From: an uncultured bacterium
Lineage (GTDB): Bacteria; Verrucomicrobiota; Kiritimatiellia; CAIKKV01; CALHGX01
Direction: 5' to 3'
Length of the DNA stretch: 64,000 bases
Assembly (NCBI GenBank): GCA_938031185.1
Contig: CALHGX010000012.1
Location: 1 to 64,000 of the forward strand
The notes below the pieces were generated by a model. That model had not been told where the DNA came from and made no database searches. It saw only the letters and a program-made list of their open reading frames with translations. The position numbers were made by a program, and so were the translations under genes. This document shows, in pieces, positions 10,719 through 20,011 of the stretch; position 1 is the stretch's first letter; every line of letters begins with the position of its first letter.

Positions 10719-13233
10719 TGTCTCCTCCCTCCTCGCGGGGCCGGATGCCGCCCGAATTCTCCGTCATGTCTCCATCCAGATCAATGAGGATTTCCCTCGG
10801 ATCCGACCCGCGGGCGGGGCCGACAATGCCGCGCTCCTCAAGCACATCCATGATGCGGGCTGCTCGGGTGTAGCCGATGCGCAAGCGGCGCTGGAGGGAC
10901 GACGTCGAGGCGCGCCGGGTTTCGCGGATGATCTGCATGGCCGCGGCAATCAATTCGCCGTCCTCGCCGGCCTCATTCTCGCCGCCGCCTTCAAGCATGG
11001 CGTCGTAGGAGGAAGGCGCCGAGGGCTCTTCATCCCCGTCGGATGCAGGGCCAGGTTCCGCAAGATCGGGCGGCGGCGGCGACGGCCGTTTCGGCGCGTC
11101 TTCCACAGCCGGCTCGGGCAATGCGTCGGCCGGCGGAGGCACCTGCTGCCGGATGAACTCGACAATACGCCGAATGTCCTCGTCCGTCGTCATCGCGCCC
11201 TGCGCCCGAACCAGCTTGCTGCTGCCCGGCGGCAGAAACAGCATGTCCCCTCGCCCCAGCAGCTTGTCCGCACCGTTTGCGTCCAAAATGGTTCGGCTGT
11301 CCACCTTTTGCGCAACCTGAAAAGCGATGCGCGCGGGGAAATTGGCCTTAATCGTGCCGGTGATGACGTTGACGGAAGGGCGTTGCGTGGCCAAGATCAT
11401 GTGAATGCCGACCGCGCGGGACAGTTGGGCGAGGCGCGCAATGTAGTTCTCGATTTCGGCGGACGCCGTCAGCATGAGGTCCGCCAGTTCGTCCACCACG
11501 ATCACGATGTAGGGCAGGCGCTCCGGCAGTCCCGATGCCGGTTCGTCGCCCTCCCCTTCATCGAACAGCCGGGTTTGCCGCTCGATCGGGCGCCGGTTGT
11601 ACGCCTGAATGTTTCGCACGCCGGCCCGCGCCAAAATCCGGTAGCGATGCTCCATTTCCGTGATGGCCCACCGCAGCGCGCCGATCACCTTCTTCGGCTG
11701 CGTGATGACCTTTTTCTGCGAGCCCGCCAGGTGCGGCAACCCGTTATACACCGAAAACTCGACAATCTTCGGGTCAATCAGCACCAGTTGCAGTTCCCGC
11801 TCCGGCCTCCGCGACATGAGCAGGCCGGCCAGAATCGAGTTCATGCAGACGGTTTTTCCAGACCCGGTGGTGCCGGCGATCAGCAGGTGCGGCATCGCAG
11901 CCAAGTCCGCCACCAGGTCGTTTCCGCCCACGTCCTTGCCAAGGCACAGCGGCAGGTCAATCTGATCCGGCCGCCAATGCTCTCCCTCCAGAATCTCCCG
12001 CAAATAGACAACGCTGGCCCTTGAGTTCGGCACTTCCACTCCGACCATCCCCTTGCCGGGAATAGGCGCTTGCACCCGCACCGCCGTGGCCTTGAGGGAC
12101 AGCGCGAGGTTGTTGCTGAGTCCGGCGATCTTCTCCACCCTGACGCCCGGTGCCGGCAGCAGCTCATAACGGGTCACCACCGGTCCGCACTCGATGTTTC
12201 GGACCTCCACCTTGATGCCGAATTCCGCCAGAGTTTCGACAATGACGCGCGCAGTGGTTTCCGTGTCGCCTCGAATGGCCCGATCCTGCGCCGGCGGCAC
12301 CTCCCTAAGCAGTGTGACCGGCGGCAGTTGATAGGCGCCCGGCACAACGGGCTCGTGGCGATGCGGCCGCGGCGCAGCGCGCGGCGCCGGCTCCCGGCGT
12401 GACGGCGGCGCCGGCTCGACTCGAATCGGCTCCTCCACTGGCGCAGCCGCCGGCAATGGCTTTTCCAACGGCCTTTCAACCGGCGGCGCCGGCAACGAGG
12501 ACGGCTCTTCCGCACGACTGGGCGTCGCCGGGGCGGGCGCTTCCGTTCTTTCCTTCTCCAGAATCCGCTCCAGCCGCTTTCGCTTGAACGCCTGCTGCTT
12601 TTCCAAGAACGGATCGGGGCGGACGCCGGCTTGACGGTCGGCCCAGTGGCGCCGCCAGGCCTGCAGCATCGCCGATCCGGCCGCCAGCGCGCGGGCGGCC
12701 GCCCCGTGAATGGCGTCCATGCCGAAGAACATGACGATGGAAATCAGCAGCATGGCCGACAGCAGAATGGTGACGCCCATCCGGCCCAGCACACGCGCTT
12801 CCATCCATCCGGTGATCAGTTGGGCCGGCACGCCGCCCACGGCGCCGATGTTCAATTGGCGGCAAAGGGGCGTCCACATATCTGGATACAATTCGACGAG
12901 GCCGGACAGCGCCGCCATGAACAATGCCGCCCACAGCAGCTTGGCCCGGATGTGCTCAAACCCGCGGAAGATCAACCCGATGCCGAAGACAAGAAACCAC
13001 AGGGGCAGCACAAAGGCGCCCACCCCCAGCGCCATCAGCAGCACGAAGGAGACCCATGCGCCAGCCGGTCCGATAAAATTGTACGGCGGATTGTTTGGCG
13101 GGACGCGCAGAATGGAGATATCTCCCCATTCGTAGGAAAAAAGACTTAAGAAAAGCAGCGTACACAGGGCCAAGAGCAGAATACTCCACGCCTCCCGAAC
13201 CCCATTGGCCATCCTGGGACGGTTGTCCGCCAT
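10711..13233 (-). CDS. ftsK: DNA translocase FtsK
   Basis: Moves chromosomal DNA at the division septum and activates dif recombination. 840 residues. The N-terminus holds four to five hydrophobic helices (about 16-34, 58-92, 98-115, 152-172), then a proline-rich linker (about 210-310). The motor domain has Walker A GTTGSGKT at 454-461 and the Walker B region IVIVVDELADLM near 580, then GTIKANFPARIAFQV. The C-terminal gamma winged helix (about 757-815) recognises KOPS-type motifs. The linker is short compared with E. coli. It lies 21 nt before the TPR gene stop and overlaps the RodZ-like gene. Confidence 0.97.
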   Translation of the reverse strand: MADNRPRMANGVREAWSILLLALCTLLFLSLFSYEWGDISILRVPPNNPPYNFIGPAGAWVSFVLLMALGVGAFVLPLWFLVFGIGLIFRGFEHIRAKLLWAALFMAALSGLVELYPDMWTPLCRQLNIGAVGGVPAQLITGWMEARVLGRMGVTILLSAMLLISIVMFFGMDAIHGAAARALAAGSAMLQAWRRHWADRQAGVRPDPFLEKQQAFKRKRLERILEKERTEAPAPATPSRAEEPSSLPAPPVERPLEKPLPAAAPVEEPIRVEPAPPSRREPAPRAAPRPHRHEPVVPGAYQLPPVTLLREVPPAQDRAIRGDTETTARVIVETLAEFGIKVEVRNIECGPVVTRYELLPAPGVRVEKIAGLSNNLALSLKATAVRVQAPIPGKGMVGVEVPNSRASVVYLREILEGEHWRPDQIDLPLCLGKDVGGNDLVADLAAMPHLLIAGTTGSGKTVCMNSILAGLLMSRRPERELQLVLIDPKIVEFSVYNGLPHLAGSQKKVITQPKKVIGALRWAITEMEHRYRILARAGVRNIQAYNRRPIERQTRLFDEGEGDEPASGLPERLPYIVIVVDELADLMLTASAEIENYIARLAQLSRAVGIHMILATQRPSVNVITGTIKANFPARIAFQVAQKVDSRTILDANGADKLLGRGDMLFLPPGSSKLVRAQGAMTTDEDIRRIVEFIRQQVPPPADALPEPAVEDAPKRPSPPPPDLAEPGPASDGDEEPSAPSSYDAMLEGGGENEAGEDGELIAAAMQIIRETRRASTSSLQRRLRIGYTRAARIMDVLEERGIVGPARGSDPREILIDLDGDMTENSGGIRPREEGGDNA

Positions 13234-13254
13234 GTGCGCTCCGGCGCGTAACCT

Positions 13255-13923
13255 TTATCGGTCGGTCTTCTCCGCCCCCTCCGCCGCAGCCGCCGCGGCG
13301 CGGCAGCGTTCCACCATCTCGCGCAGTGGCGCCTCATTTGTCAACCCGGCCATCAATCCCAGCTCCAGCGCCTGCCGGGCCACTCGTTCCGCCCGCGCAT
13401 AGTTGCCGGCCGCGTAGTAGGCTTCTGCCAGCGTGTTCCACACATTAAACTCCGCCGGCATCGCCAACAGGGCGTCCCGAGCCAGTTTGACCGCCAGGGC
13501 GGGATTGCGCACCTGCGGATCCGAGGCCCTAGCGTACACCCAAGCCAGGTTATTCTTGACGAAGGCGCTATCGGGCATTTTCTTCAGGAGCCCTTCAAGC
13601 AACGGTTTCGCATCTCCATACCGCTCCATGTTCGTCAAGGCGGTGGCCAGGCCGAATGCTGCCTCTTCGTCCTGCGGTGCGAGGGCCAGTGCCTGGCGGA
13701 AGGCTTCGGCCGCTTCCGCCCATTGTTCCTGTGCCTGTGCGGCCCGCCCCTGTTCGAGACACCGCTCAAAGTTCGCCGATCCGCCCTGCGTACCTGGGGC
13801 CGTCTCCACCGCCGCGACGGCTTGCTGCGGTTCCATTCCCGGTTGATTCGCCAGTTCCTCTTCGCCGTTCGCCAAGCAGGCCATTCCGGCCAGCGCTATC
13901 CAGATCCCGATGCTCTTTCTCAC
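13255..13923 (-). CDS. Exported TPR-repeat protein
   Basis: 222 residues from a GTG at 13923 that follows GAAAGGG by six bases and gives a clean signal peptide (VRKSIGIWIALAGMACLANG). A longer start at the ATG 13950 would place acidic residues ahead of the signal and looks less likely. The mature part holds three to four tetratricopeptide repeats, for example AQEQWAEAAEAFRQALALAP and YYAAGNYARAERVARQALEL. TPR proteins are scaffolds; no enzymatic motif is present. It sits between cdaR and ftsK, suggesting a periplasmic partner in envelope or division work, which is inference from position. Confidence 0.75.
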   Translation of the reverse strand: MRKSIGIWIALAGMACLANGEEELANQPGMEPQQAVAAVETAPGTQGGSANFERCLEQGRAAQAQEQWAEAAEAFRQALALAPQDEEAAFGLATALTNMERYGDAKPLLEGLLKKMPDSAFVKNNLAWVYARASDPQVRNPALAVKLARDALLAMPAEFNVWNTLAEAYYAAGNYARAERVARQALELGLMAGLTNEAPLREMVERCRAAAAAAEGAEKTDR

Positions 13924-13953
13924 GGTTGACCCTTTCTCTTGCTCCATCATTTC

Positions 13954-14904
13954 TTACGGCATTTCCCTGCGCGCGTCCACTTCCGCCGGTTCCGCCGCCA
14001 CGCTCAACGGCAGGCCGGCCGGAATCCAAACATGCACCGGCAACCGCACCGGCCCCGCGCCGGTTACCACTCCACAATCCACAAACGCCCGCACCGACTC
14101 CGTCTCGACTTCCGCCAGCCGATTCGACCAGCCGGACAAGATCACATCCACCCGCGGCGGATCAACGCGAATCCGATCGGAAACGCCCTCCGGCGTCAGA
14201 CACGAAACCGGCACGCCGGTCACCATGCGCGTGGCGGTATCCGCCGTGATCGCCACCCGCACCTGCACCTCCGCCGGTTGAATGCGGGCCACCCAGTTTT
14301 CTCCAGGCGCCGCCACAAGGGCCCGACGTGAAAACGACTCCACCCGGCCGTCTACGTCCACCGGTTGCGTGACGAGCCGTTCGATAGCGCCCAGCTTCGC
14401 CGCTGGCCCCCGCACGGTGACCACCGCCGGCATGCAGGTGACCGAGGCCACCTGCCCGATCAAGGGTTGTCCCGTTACGCGCCCCTCGACCGGCAGCCGC
14501 CGCTCCTCCTCCCGGTCCAGCGCAACACGAATGCGGGGCGGGCGCACGGAGACCGCGCGGACCCCATGCGCGCCTTTCATCATTTCGTGCGTCAGCGTCA
14601 CCTCCTGCACCAGGGCATCCGCGCGCGGGGAGAGATCCACCACCGCCCGAATCTGCCGGGGATCGAGTTGCCGGATGTCCTCCTGCGAACCCCGAAACAC
14701 GACATCCACCGTGGTCGCGGACTGATTGAGCACCGCCATGCCTTCGGGCGAACGCACCTCCACCCGGATATCGGGTATCTCAACTTCAAAGCCGATCGTC
14801 TCGCGGATCACATGCCAGGAGATGATCGCCATGAGTAGCGCCAGCAGCTTCATGCCTCGATTCCGCCGCAACCGGTTCGCCAGCCATTGCCAGGCCGTCC
14901 TCAT
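13954..14904 (-). CDS. cdaR: YbbR-domain regulator of diadenylate cyclase (CdaR-like)
   Basis: 316 residues with one N-terminal transmembrane helix (MKLLALLMAIISWHVIRE, about 18-35) followed by about three extracytoplasmic YbbR-type beta modules of some 80-90 residues. In Firmicutes CdaR binds and tunes the membrane cyclase CdaA. The ATG at 14904 overlaps the cdaA stop as ATGA, matching the cdaA-cdaR arrangement elsewhere. The open frame extends upstream to 15216, but that part is only a shadow of cdaA. The usual third gene glmM is not in this window. Confidence 0.85.
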   Translation of the reverse strand: MRTAWQWLANRLRRNRGMKLLALLMAIISWHVIRETIGFEVEIPDIRVEVRSPEGMAVLNQSATTVDVVFRGSQEDIRQLDPRQIRAVVDLSPRADALVQEVTLTHEMMKGAHGVRAVSVRPPRIRVALDREEERRLPVEGRVTGQPLIGQVASVTCMPAVVTVRGPAAKLGAIERLVTQPVDVDGRVESFSRRALVAAPGENWVARIQPAEVQVRVAITADTATRMVTGVPVSCLTPEGVSDRIRVDPPRVDVILSGWSNRLAEVETESVRAFVDCGVVTGAGPVRLPVHVWIPAGLPLSVAAEPAEVDARREMP

Positions 14905-15749
14905 GACAGGTCCTCGTGGTCCAAGTCCGCCGCGTTGCTCATGTCGCCGAAACCGCGGTTCAACTGCGCCCGCGCCCGCTGCCACGCGTTGCTCTCTGCG
15001 CGCTCGCGCCCGAGCACGGCGCTGAGAAAACGCCGCAACCGTTCGCGGTCGAAGTCGCGGATCAGACGGCCGCGCGAGCTCACGGATACGGTGCCGGTTT
15101 CCTCGGATACGACGATTACAATCGCATCCGTTTCCTCGGAAAGCCCCATCGCCGCCCGATGCCTCGTTCCCAAGCCCCGAGAGATGTCGGTCGTCTGCGC
15201 CAGCGGAAAAAGGCAACCGGCGGCGACAATGCGATTGCCGCGAATAATGACGCCGCCATCATGCAGCGGTGTGTGCGGGAAGAAGATGCTGGCCAGCAAT
15301 TCCGCGTTCACCCGCGCATCCTGCCTGACGCCCGTTTCCTGAATGGCCCGCGTGCCGATCTTGCGCTCGATGGCAATCAATGCGCCCACCCGCCGTTCCG
15401 CCAGCAACATCACCGCGTCCGTCACCGCGTCCACAAGGTTCCAGGACTCCGCCGAGACGCCGAACAACCGGTGTCGTCCCAACTCGGCCAGCGCTCGTCG
15501 GATCTCCGGCTGAAAGATGATGAGCAGCGCGAGCGTCAGATAAACAGACATCCTCCGCAACAGCCAATTCAACGCCTCGAGGTCCAGCCACTTGGTCAGA
15601 CCGATCAGGGCGATCAGGAGCAGCACCAGTCCGGTCAAAACCTGCGCGCTGCGTGTGCCCCGGAAAAAGACGAATACAAAATAAATCAGGCAGGCCAAAA
15701 CGGCGATTTCCAGCAAGCCGCCCCACCCCGGCCACACCAGGCGGTTCAT
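14901..15749 (-). CDS. cdaA: Diadenylate cyclase CdaA (c-di-AMP synthase)
   Basis: 282 residues. Makes c-di-AMP from two ATP at the inner membrane, controlling turgor, potassium and cell-wall balance in bacteria where it has been studied. Three N-terminal hydrophobic helices (about 12-70) precede the DAC domain. The signature DGA reads DGG here (LHDGGVII), and the RHR motif is intact (GTRHRAAMGLSEETDA). I start at the ATG 15749, which overlaps the folP stop as ATGA; an ATG three codons upstream (15758) is an alternative. folP-cdaA-cdaR order is common. Confidence 0.9.
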   Translation of the reverse strand: MNRLVWPGWGGLLEIAVLACLIYFVFVFFRGTRSAQVLTGLVLLLIALIGLTKWLDLEALNWLLRRMSVYLTLALLIIFQPEIRRALAELGRHRLFGVSAESWNLVDAVTDAVMLLAERRVGALIAIERKIGTRAIQETGVRQDARVNAELLASIFFPHTPLHDGGVIIRGNRIVAAGCLFPLAQTTDISRGLGTRHRAAMGLSEETDAIVIVVSEETGTVSVSSRGRLIRDFDRERLRRFLSAVLGRERAESNAWQRARAQLNRGFGDMSNAADLDHEDLS

Positions 15750-16660
15750 CCAGGACATGCCGACGCCTCCTCCATCAGCGCCGTCAGCACCCGCAGCGCG
15801 TCCACGGTCTCGCGCACGTCGTGCACCCGCGCGACGCGCGCGCCCCGGAGCACGGCAAAAACCAGCGCCGCAAGGCTTCCCGCCAGCCGATCGCCCGTTT
15901 CCCGTCCCGTCAGGCGGCCAATGAAGCTCTTGCGAGACACCCCAATCACCACAGGCCGCCCCTCCGCCCGCAGCCGTTCCAGGCCGGCCAGCAACTGCAG
16001 ATTGTGCTCCAAGTTCTTGCCGAAGCCAATGCCCGGATCCAGCGCCAGCGTCTCCGGGTCCAGTCCGGCCTCTTCGACCGCCTGCCGGCGCGCCGCAAGC
16101 CATCCAGCAACCTCGCGCGCCGCGTCCTCGTAGTGCGGCGCCGTCTGCATGGTTTCCGGCGTGCCCTGCATGTGCATCAGCACCACCCCCGCGCCGTATC
16201 GCCGGGCGACAGCGATCATGGCCTGATCGGCCGTTAGCGCGGAAATATCGTTGATGATCGCCGCCCCCGCATCCATCGCCGCTTCCGCCACGCCGGCCTT
16301 CCGCGTATCAACCGAAATGAGCACCTGTCCCCACGGTCGCACCGCTGCCATGTCCGGCAGCCGTTCCGCAATCGCTCGCACGACCGGCGTCACACGCGCC
16401 CGCTCTTCCGCCTCCGGGACGGGACGGGCTCCCGGGCGAGACGATTCGCCGCCGATGTCCAGGATGTCAGCCCCTTCCGCCACCATTTCCATCGCACGTG
16501 CCACCGCAGCCGCCGGATCGGCATAGCGCCCGCCGTCCGAGAAGGAATCCGGTGTCACGTTCAGCACGCCCATCACCAGCGGCCGGAGACCAAGCCGGAT
16601 GCGAGCGTCCCGGCATTTCCAATGCACCGCCGGAACCACGTTCTGGAGCGGCGCCTGCAT
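15746..16660 (-). CDS. folP: Dihydropteroate synthase
   Basis: Joins p-aminobenzoate to dihydropterin pyrophosphate in folate synthesis, cytoplasmic. 304 residues, slightly longer than usual because of about 28 extra N-terminal residues before MGVLNVTPDSFSDGG. Other family motifs: DIGGESSRPGA, ISVDTRK, IINDISAL, DPGIGFGKN, GVSRKSFIG and a final RVHDV. The gene starts two bases after the ftsH stop and overlaps cdaA by 4 nt. ftsH-folP adjacency is widespread. Confidence 0.97.
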   Translation of the reverse strand: MQAPLQNVVPAVHWKCRDARIRLGLRPLVMGVLNVTPDSFSDGGRYADPAAAVARAMEMVAEGADILDIGGESSRPGARPVPEAEERARVTPVVRAIAERLPDMAAVRPWGQVLISVDTRKAGVAEAAMDAGAAIINDISALTADQAMIAVARRYGAGVVLMHMQGTPETMQTAPHYEDAAREVAGWLAARRQAVEEAGLDPETLALDPGIGFGKNLEHNLQLLAGLERLRAEGRPVVIGVSRKSFIGRLTGRETGDRLAGSLAALVFAVLRGARVARVHDVRETVDALRVLTALMEEASACPG

Positions 16661-16662
16661 GG

Positions 16663-18645
16663 TCAGCCGGAGACGGCCGGTTCGGCGGGCGGCGCAGCCT
16701 CACCGGAAAGACCGCTGGACTTCTCCGGCGCCGCGCGCTCCTCCGCGCTGAGAATGCGGCCGTGTTTCACCAGTTCCATGACCTCCTGCCCGTCCAAGGT
16801 CTCGCGTTCGAGCAGCATCCGCGCCAGCAAGTCCAACTGGGCGCGATGCTCGGTCAAGATGGACCGCGCGCGGTCGTGGCTCTCGGTGAGCAGGCGGTGC
16901 ACCTCCGCGTCTATTTTGCGGGCGGTGTCTTCGCTAAAGTCTTGTGTGCGAGAGACCTCCCGACCGAGGAAAATAAGTTCCTCGTGCACGCCGAATGTCT
17001 GCGGCCCCAGTGCGGAACTCATACCCCAGTCGCACACCATGAGGCGCGCCAGGCGGGTGGCCTCGCGCAAATCGCTGGCCGCGCCGGAAGTGATATCGTC
17101 AAAGACGAGTTCCTCGGCCACGCGTCCGCCCATGAGGCCACAGAGGATGCCCAGCAGCTTGCGCCGGCTCTCCATGTAGCGGTCCTTCTCCGGCAATTGC
17201 ATGGTGGCCCCCAGATAAGCCGAACCGCGCGGAATGATCGTGATCTTGTGCAGCGGTTCGCTTTCCTCGACGGCCAGCATGACCAGCGCGTGGCCCGACT
17301 CGTGGTAAGCCGTGACGCGCTTTTCCTTCTCGTCAAGCACCCGGCTGCGCCGCTCCCGGCCCCAGCGCACCTTGTCGCGCGCTTCCTCGAGATCGGCCAT
17401 ACCCACGGCATTCTTGTTCGCCCGCGCCGCGAGAAGCGCGCCCTCGTTAATGAGATTGGAGAGATCCGCGCCGGAAAAACCCGGCGTGCCGCGCGCCAGC
17501 CGCCGCAGGTCCACGTCGCGATCGAGCGTGATGTGCCGGGCGTGGATCTTGAGGATTTCCAGCCGCCCTTCCATCGTCGGCAGGTCAATCACGATCTGCC
17601 GGTCGAAACGGCCCGGCCGCTGCAAGGCGGGATCGAGCACATCCGGCCGGTTCGTCGCCGCAATGATGATCACCCCTTCCTTGGTGTCAAAGCCGTCCAT
17701 CTCGACCAGCAGGGCGTTGAGGGTCTGTTCGCGCTCGTCGTGCCCGCCGCCGATCCCCGTGAAGCGGCTCCGCCCCACGGCGTCTATTTCGTCGATGAAG
17801 ATGAGGCACGGCGCATTACGCTTGCCCTGCTCGAACATGTCGCGCACGCGCGAGGCGCCGACTCCCACGAACATCTCAACAAAGTCCGATCCGCTGATGC
17901 TGAAAAAAGGCACGTCGGCTTCGCCGGCGATGGCCTTGGCCAGAAGAGTCTTGCCCGTGCCGGGCGGCCCCATCAGCAGCACGCCCTTTGGAATGCGTCC
18001 GCCGAGTTTCTGGAACTTCTTCGGATCCTTGAGAAACTCGATGATTTCCTGCACCTCCTCCTTCGCCTCGTCAATGCCCGCCACGTCCTTGAAGGTCACG
18101 CGGTTGCGCTCGCGGGTCAGCATCTTGGCCCGGCTCTTGCCGAAGTTCATCGCGCCGTGGCCCACGGCCCGCACCTGGCGAATGAAAAAGAAATATAACA
18201 GTCCGAGGATCAACAACACCGGCAGAACGCTGGAAACGATCTGCCAGAAATAGGGATTCTGCCGCCGGAACGAGAATCGCACCTGGTGCTGCCGTAGCCA
18301 GGCAGGCAGGTCGTCCGTGACCATCACATCCACCCGGAAGCGGCGCGGCTTGCCGGTCCGCTCGTCCACGTCCCGCAGGACGCCGGTGATATACTGTTGG
18401 CCGGATATCTCCTCGACGATTTCGCACTCTGTCACCCGCCCCTTCTCCACCCATTGCGTGAAGTCCGGGTGGTACGGCGCGCGTTCGAGCGGGTCGCGGC
18501 TGTTCAAATACAGGTGATAGGCAAACATGGCCAGTGTCATGGCCATCAGCCATAACAACAACCCCCGCGGAGGCATGCCCGGCCCACTGGGCACAGGCGG
18601 CCGCCGCCGCGGCGGCGCGGAATTTTCCGGATGCTCTTTTGCCAT
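16663..18645 (-). CDS. ftsH: ATP-dependent zinc metalloprotease FtsH
   Basis: Membrane-anchored AAA+ protease for membrane and regulatory proteins. 660 residues: helix 1 about 29-46, a periplasmic domain of about 90 residues, helix 2 about 139-156. Walker A GPPGTGKT is at 226-233, Walker B LIFIDE at 281-286, the pore motif [10 protein letters not shown] near 259-268, and the zinc site HESGH at 448-452. A proline-rich cytosolic N-terminus precedes helix 1. It is the first gene of the long minus-strand array and has its own promoter. Confidence 0.97.
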   Translation of the reverse strand: MAKEHPENSAPPRRRPPVPSGPGMPPRGLLLWLMAMTLAMFAYHLYLNSRDPLERAPYHPDFTQWVEKGRVTECEIVEEISGQQYITGVLRDVDERTGKPRRFRVDVMVTDDLPAWLRQHQVRFSFRRQNPYFWQIVSSVLPVLLILGLLYFFFIRQVRAVGHGAMNFGKSRAKMLTRERNRVTFKDVAGIDEAKEEVQEIIEFLKDPKKFQKLGGRIPKGVLLMGPPGTGKTLLAKAIAGEADVPFFSISGSDFVEMFVGVGASRVRDMFEQGKRNAPCLIFIDEIDAVGRSRFTGIGGGHDEREQTLNALLVEMDGFDTKEGVIIIAATNRPDVLDPALQRPGRFDRQIVIDLPTMEGRLEILKIHARHITLDRDVDLRRLARGTPGFSGADLSNLINEGALLAARANKNAVGMADLEEARDKVRWGRERRSRVLDEKEKRVTAYHESGHALVMLAVEESEPLHKITIIPRGSAYLGATMQLPEKDRYMESRRKLLGILCGLMGGRVAEELVFDDITSGAASDLREATRLARLMVCDWGMSSALGPQTFGVHEELIFLGREVSRTQDFSEDTARKIDAEVHRLLTESHDRARSILTEHRAQLDLLARMLLERETLDGQEVMELVKHGRILSAEERAAPEKSSGLSGEAAPPAEPAVSG

Positions 18646-18694
18646 GATCTGGTTTCGCCTTCCTGCGAAGCGCGCTGGTGATGGTTGCGGACGG

Positions 18695-18723
18695 ATTGTA
18701 GGTCATGCCGTCAGAATGCGCAA
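18695..18723 (-). promoter_or_regulatory. Promoter of the ftsH operon
   Basis: Minus strand: -35 TTGCGC (18723-18718), 17-nt spacer, -10 TACAAT (18700-18695). The leader to the ftsH ATG is about 43 nt. The remaining part of the 289-nt gap up to the FkbM stop (18724-18934) shows nothing I can support. Confidence 0.55.
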
Positions 18724-18934
18724 ACACTTATCCCCCGCGCCCTTCACGCTGGGCCTGCCTCCCCAGGCTGCCGTGGCCGCCACACGCAAGGACGCCTCAC
18801 ACAGGCCAAGGAAGCACGGAAGGCTCTGTGCAAGCCGCCCAAACGAACCACCCCAACTCCGGCCCGCCGCCGATCGCGGCCGGACTGGAAACCTTGGCGC
18901 GAATCGGTCTTCGCTGCGACGGCGCAAGTCACTA

Positions 18935-19807
18935 TCAGTTCGCTGGCGCCGCACTCGAAAGGAAAAAAACGTTCTTTGCCTCGCAAAAATGCTCCGCGGT
19001 TACTTTGTGCCCGCTATCGTCGTATGCATCATAGTCAAACCGACTCATCCATCTTAAAATGTCTTCCGGTTTTCGTCCGCAGAACCCTAGCGTGAAGGGG
19101 TTCAATTCCACACAAACACAACGGAATCGCTGCGCCGCCAAAGATGGCGCCATGCCTTGGAGCACCTCGAGCTCGTAGCCTTCCACATCCACTTTGGCCA
19201 GCCAGCCGCCCACCGGGGGTAGCGGCAGGCCTTCCTTGACCCGCCATTCTTCAAAAGGCATCAGCGGCACCACGACGCGCCGGCACGCATCCGTAGAGAT
19301 GGTCAGATCAGGGTGAGCCCCGAAGGTGGAATGCCCGCTGTTGCGCAACGCGATATGGAAAGACCGCTCGCCGGACGCCGCAGCGAGTCCGCAAGCCACC
19401 GGCGTGAAACGGGTCAAGCCGTTGCGCTGCCGCGCCTCTCGCATGATATTCATATGATGGGGGTTTGGTTCAAACGCGTAGACGGCGAGGGCTGGACAGT
19501 GCCAGAGCATCACATAACTGACAAAGCCGATATTTGCGCCAATGTCGAAAAAAGCGCATGCATCCCGACTTTGAGCAACCAGGAAGTCGAGCGTGGGCTT
19601 CTCGTAACGCAGCCCCTGCCAGTAAAGAACCCTTTGCATTTCGTCCGTCAGATCGAGTGTCACGTGAAGACGAGGCAGTAGTTCGGTGTCAATTCGTTTC
19701 GGACACCAACGCGAGAACCAGCGGAATGCGCACGGCCCCAAGGGCGGGAACTTATACCCCATCGCTCTGCGAACAGCGTCCACCATCGCGCTTGCCTTTT
19801 CGCCCAT
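18935..19807 (-). CDS. FkbM-family SAM-dependent methyltransferase
   Basis: 290 residues. FkbM-type enzymes O-methylate sugars, polyketides or glycolipids. The SAM-binding loop is FFDIGANIGFVS, with the acidic residue at the second strand in YAFEPNPHH, and the family motif KVDVEGYELEVLQG is present with the VELNPF strand. No signal peptide. Start at ATG 19807 after GGAAAGAG; an upstream in-frame ATG at 19864 exists but overlaps a likely -10 box. It stands alone between ftsH and the peptide importer, so its substrate cannot be deduced. Confidence 0.85.
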   Translation of the reverse strand: MGEKASAMVDAVRRAMGYKFPPLGPCAFRWFSRWCPKRIDTELLPRLHVTLDLTDEMQRVLYWQGLRYEKPTLDFLVAQSRDACAFFDIGANIGFVSYVMLWHCPALAVYAFEPNPHHMNIMREARQRNGLTRFTPVACGLAAASGERSFHIALRNSGHSTFGAHPDLTISTDACRRVVVPLMPFEEWRVKEGLPLPPVGGWLAKVDVEGYELEVLQGMAPSLAAQRFRCVCVELNPFTLGFCGRKPEDILRWMSRFDYDAYDDSGHKVTAEHFCEAKNVFFLSSAAPAN

Positions 19808-19862
19808 GGGTGTCTCTTTCCGAAATGTTCGCTGTCGCGGGGTTATTGCCGCGTAGTGAAGC

Positions 19863-19892
19863 ACGATAATTCGTCCCAGGCCCGCTCTGCAA
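19863..19892 (-). promoter_or_regulatory. Possible promoter of the FkbM methyltransferase
   Basis: Minus strand: -35 TTGCAG (19892-19887), 18-nt spacer, -10 TATCGT (19868-19863). Leader about 49 nt to the ATG at 19807. It has the same -10 sequence as the aroC promoter. Confidence 0.35.
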
Positions 19893-20011
19893 GTTTTTCA
19901 AGGGCCCATCAAATCAAGGCATCGGTGAGGCGGGGGTGGTCCTGTGCAATAGGATGGACGTCGGCGGCCGGCCGCCGTATCTTCTGCGCTCAAAGACAAG
20001 CCGGTCGAAGC

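Noticed and set aside
16498-18198. 566-codon plus-strand open frame inside ftsH
   Set aside because: Antisense shadow of a highly conserved gene; composition rich in His, Arg and Ala with no recognisable domain.
18703-18954. 83-codon minus-strand open frame between FkbM and ftsH
   Set aside because: It overlaps the FkbM 3' end and the ftsH promoter, lacks a ribosome-binding site and has shadow-like composition.
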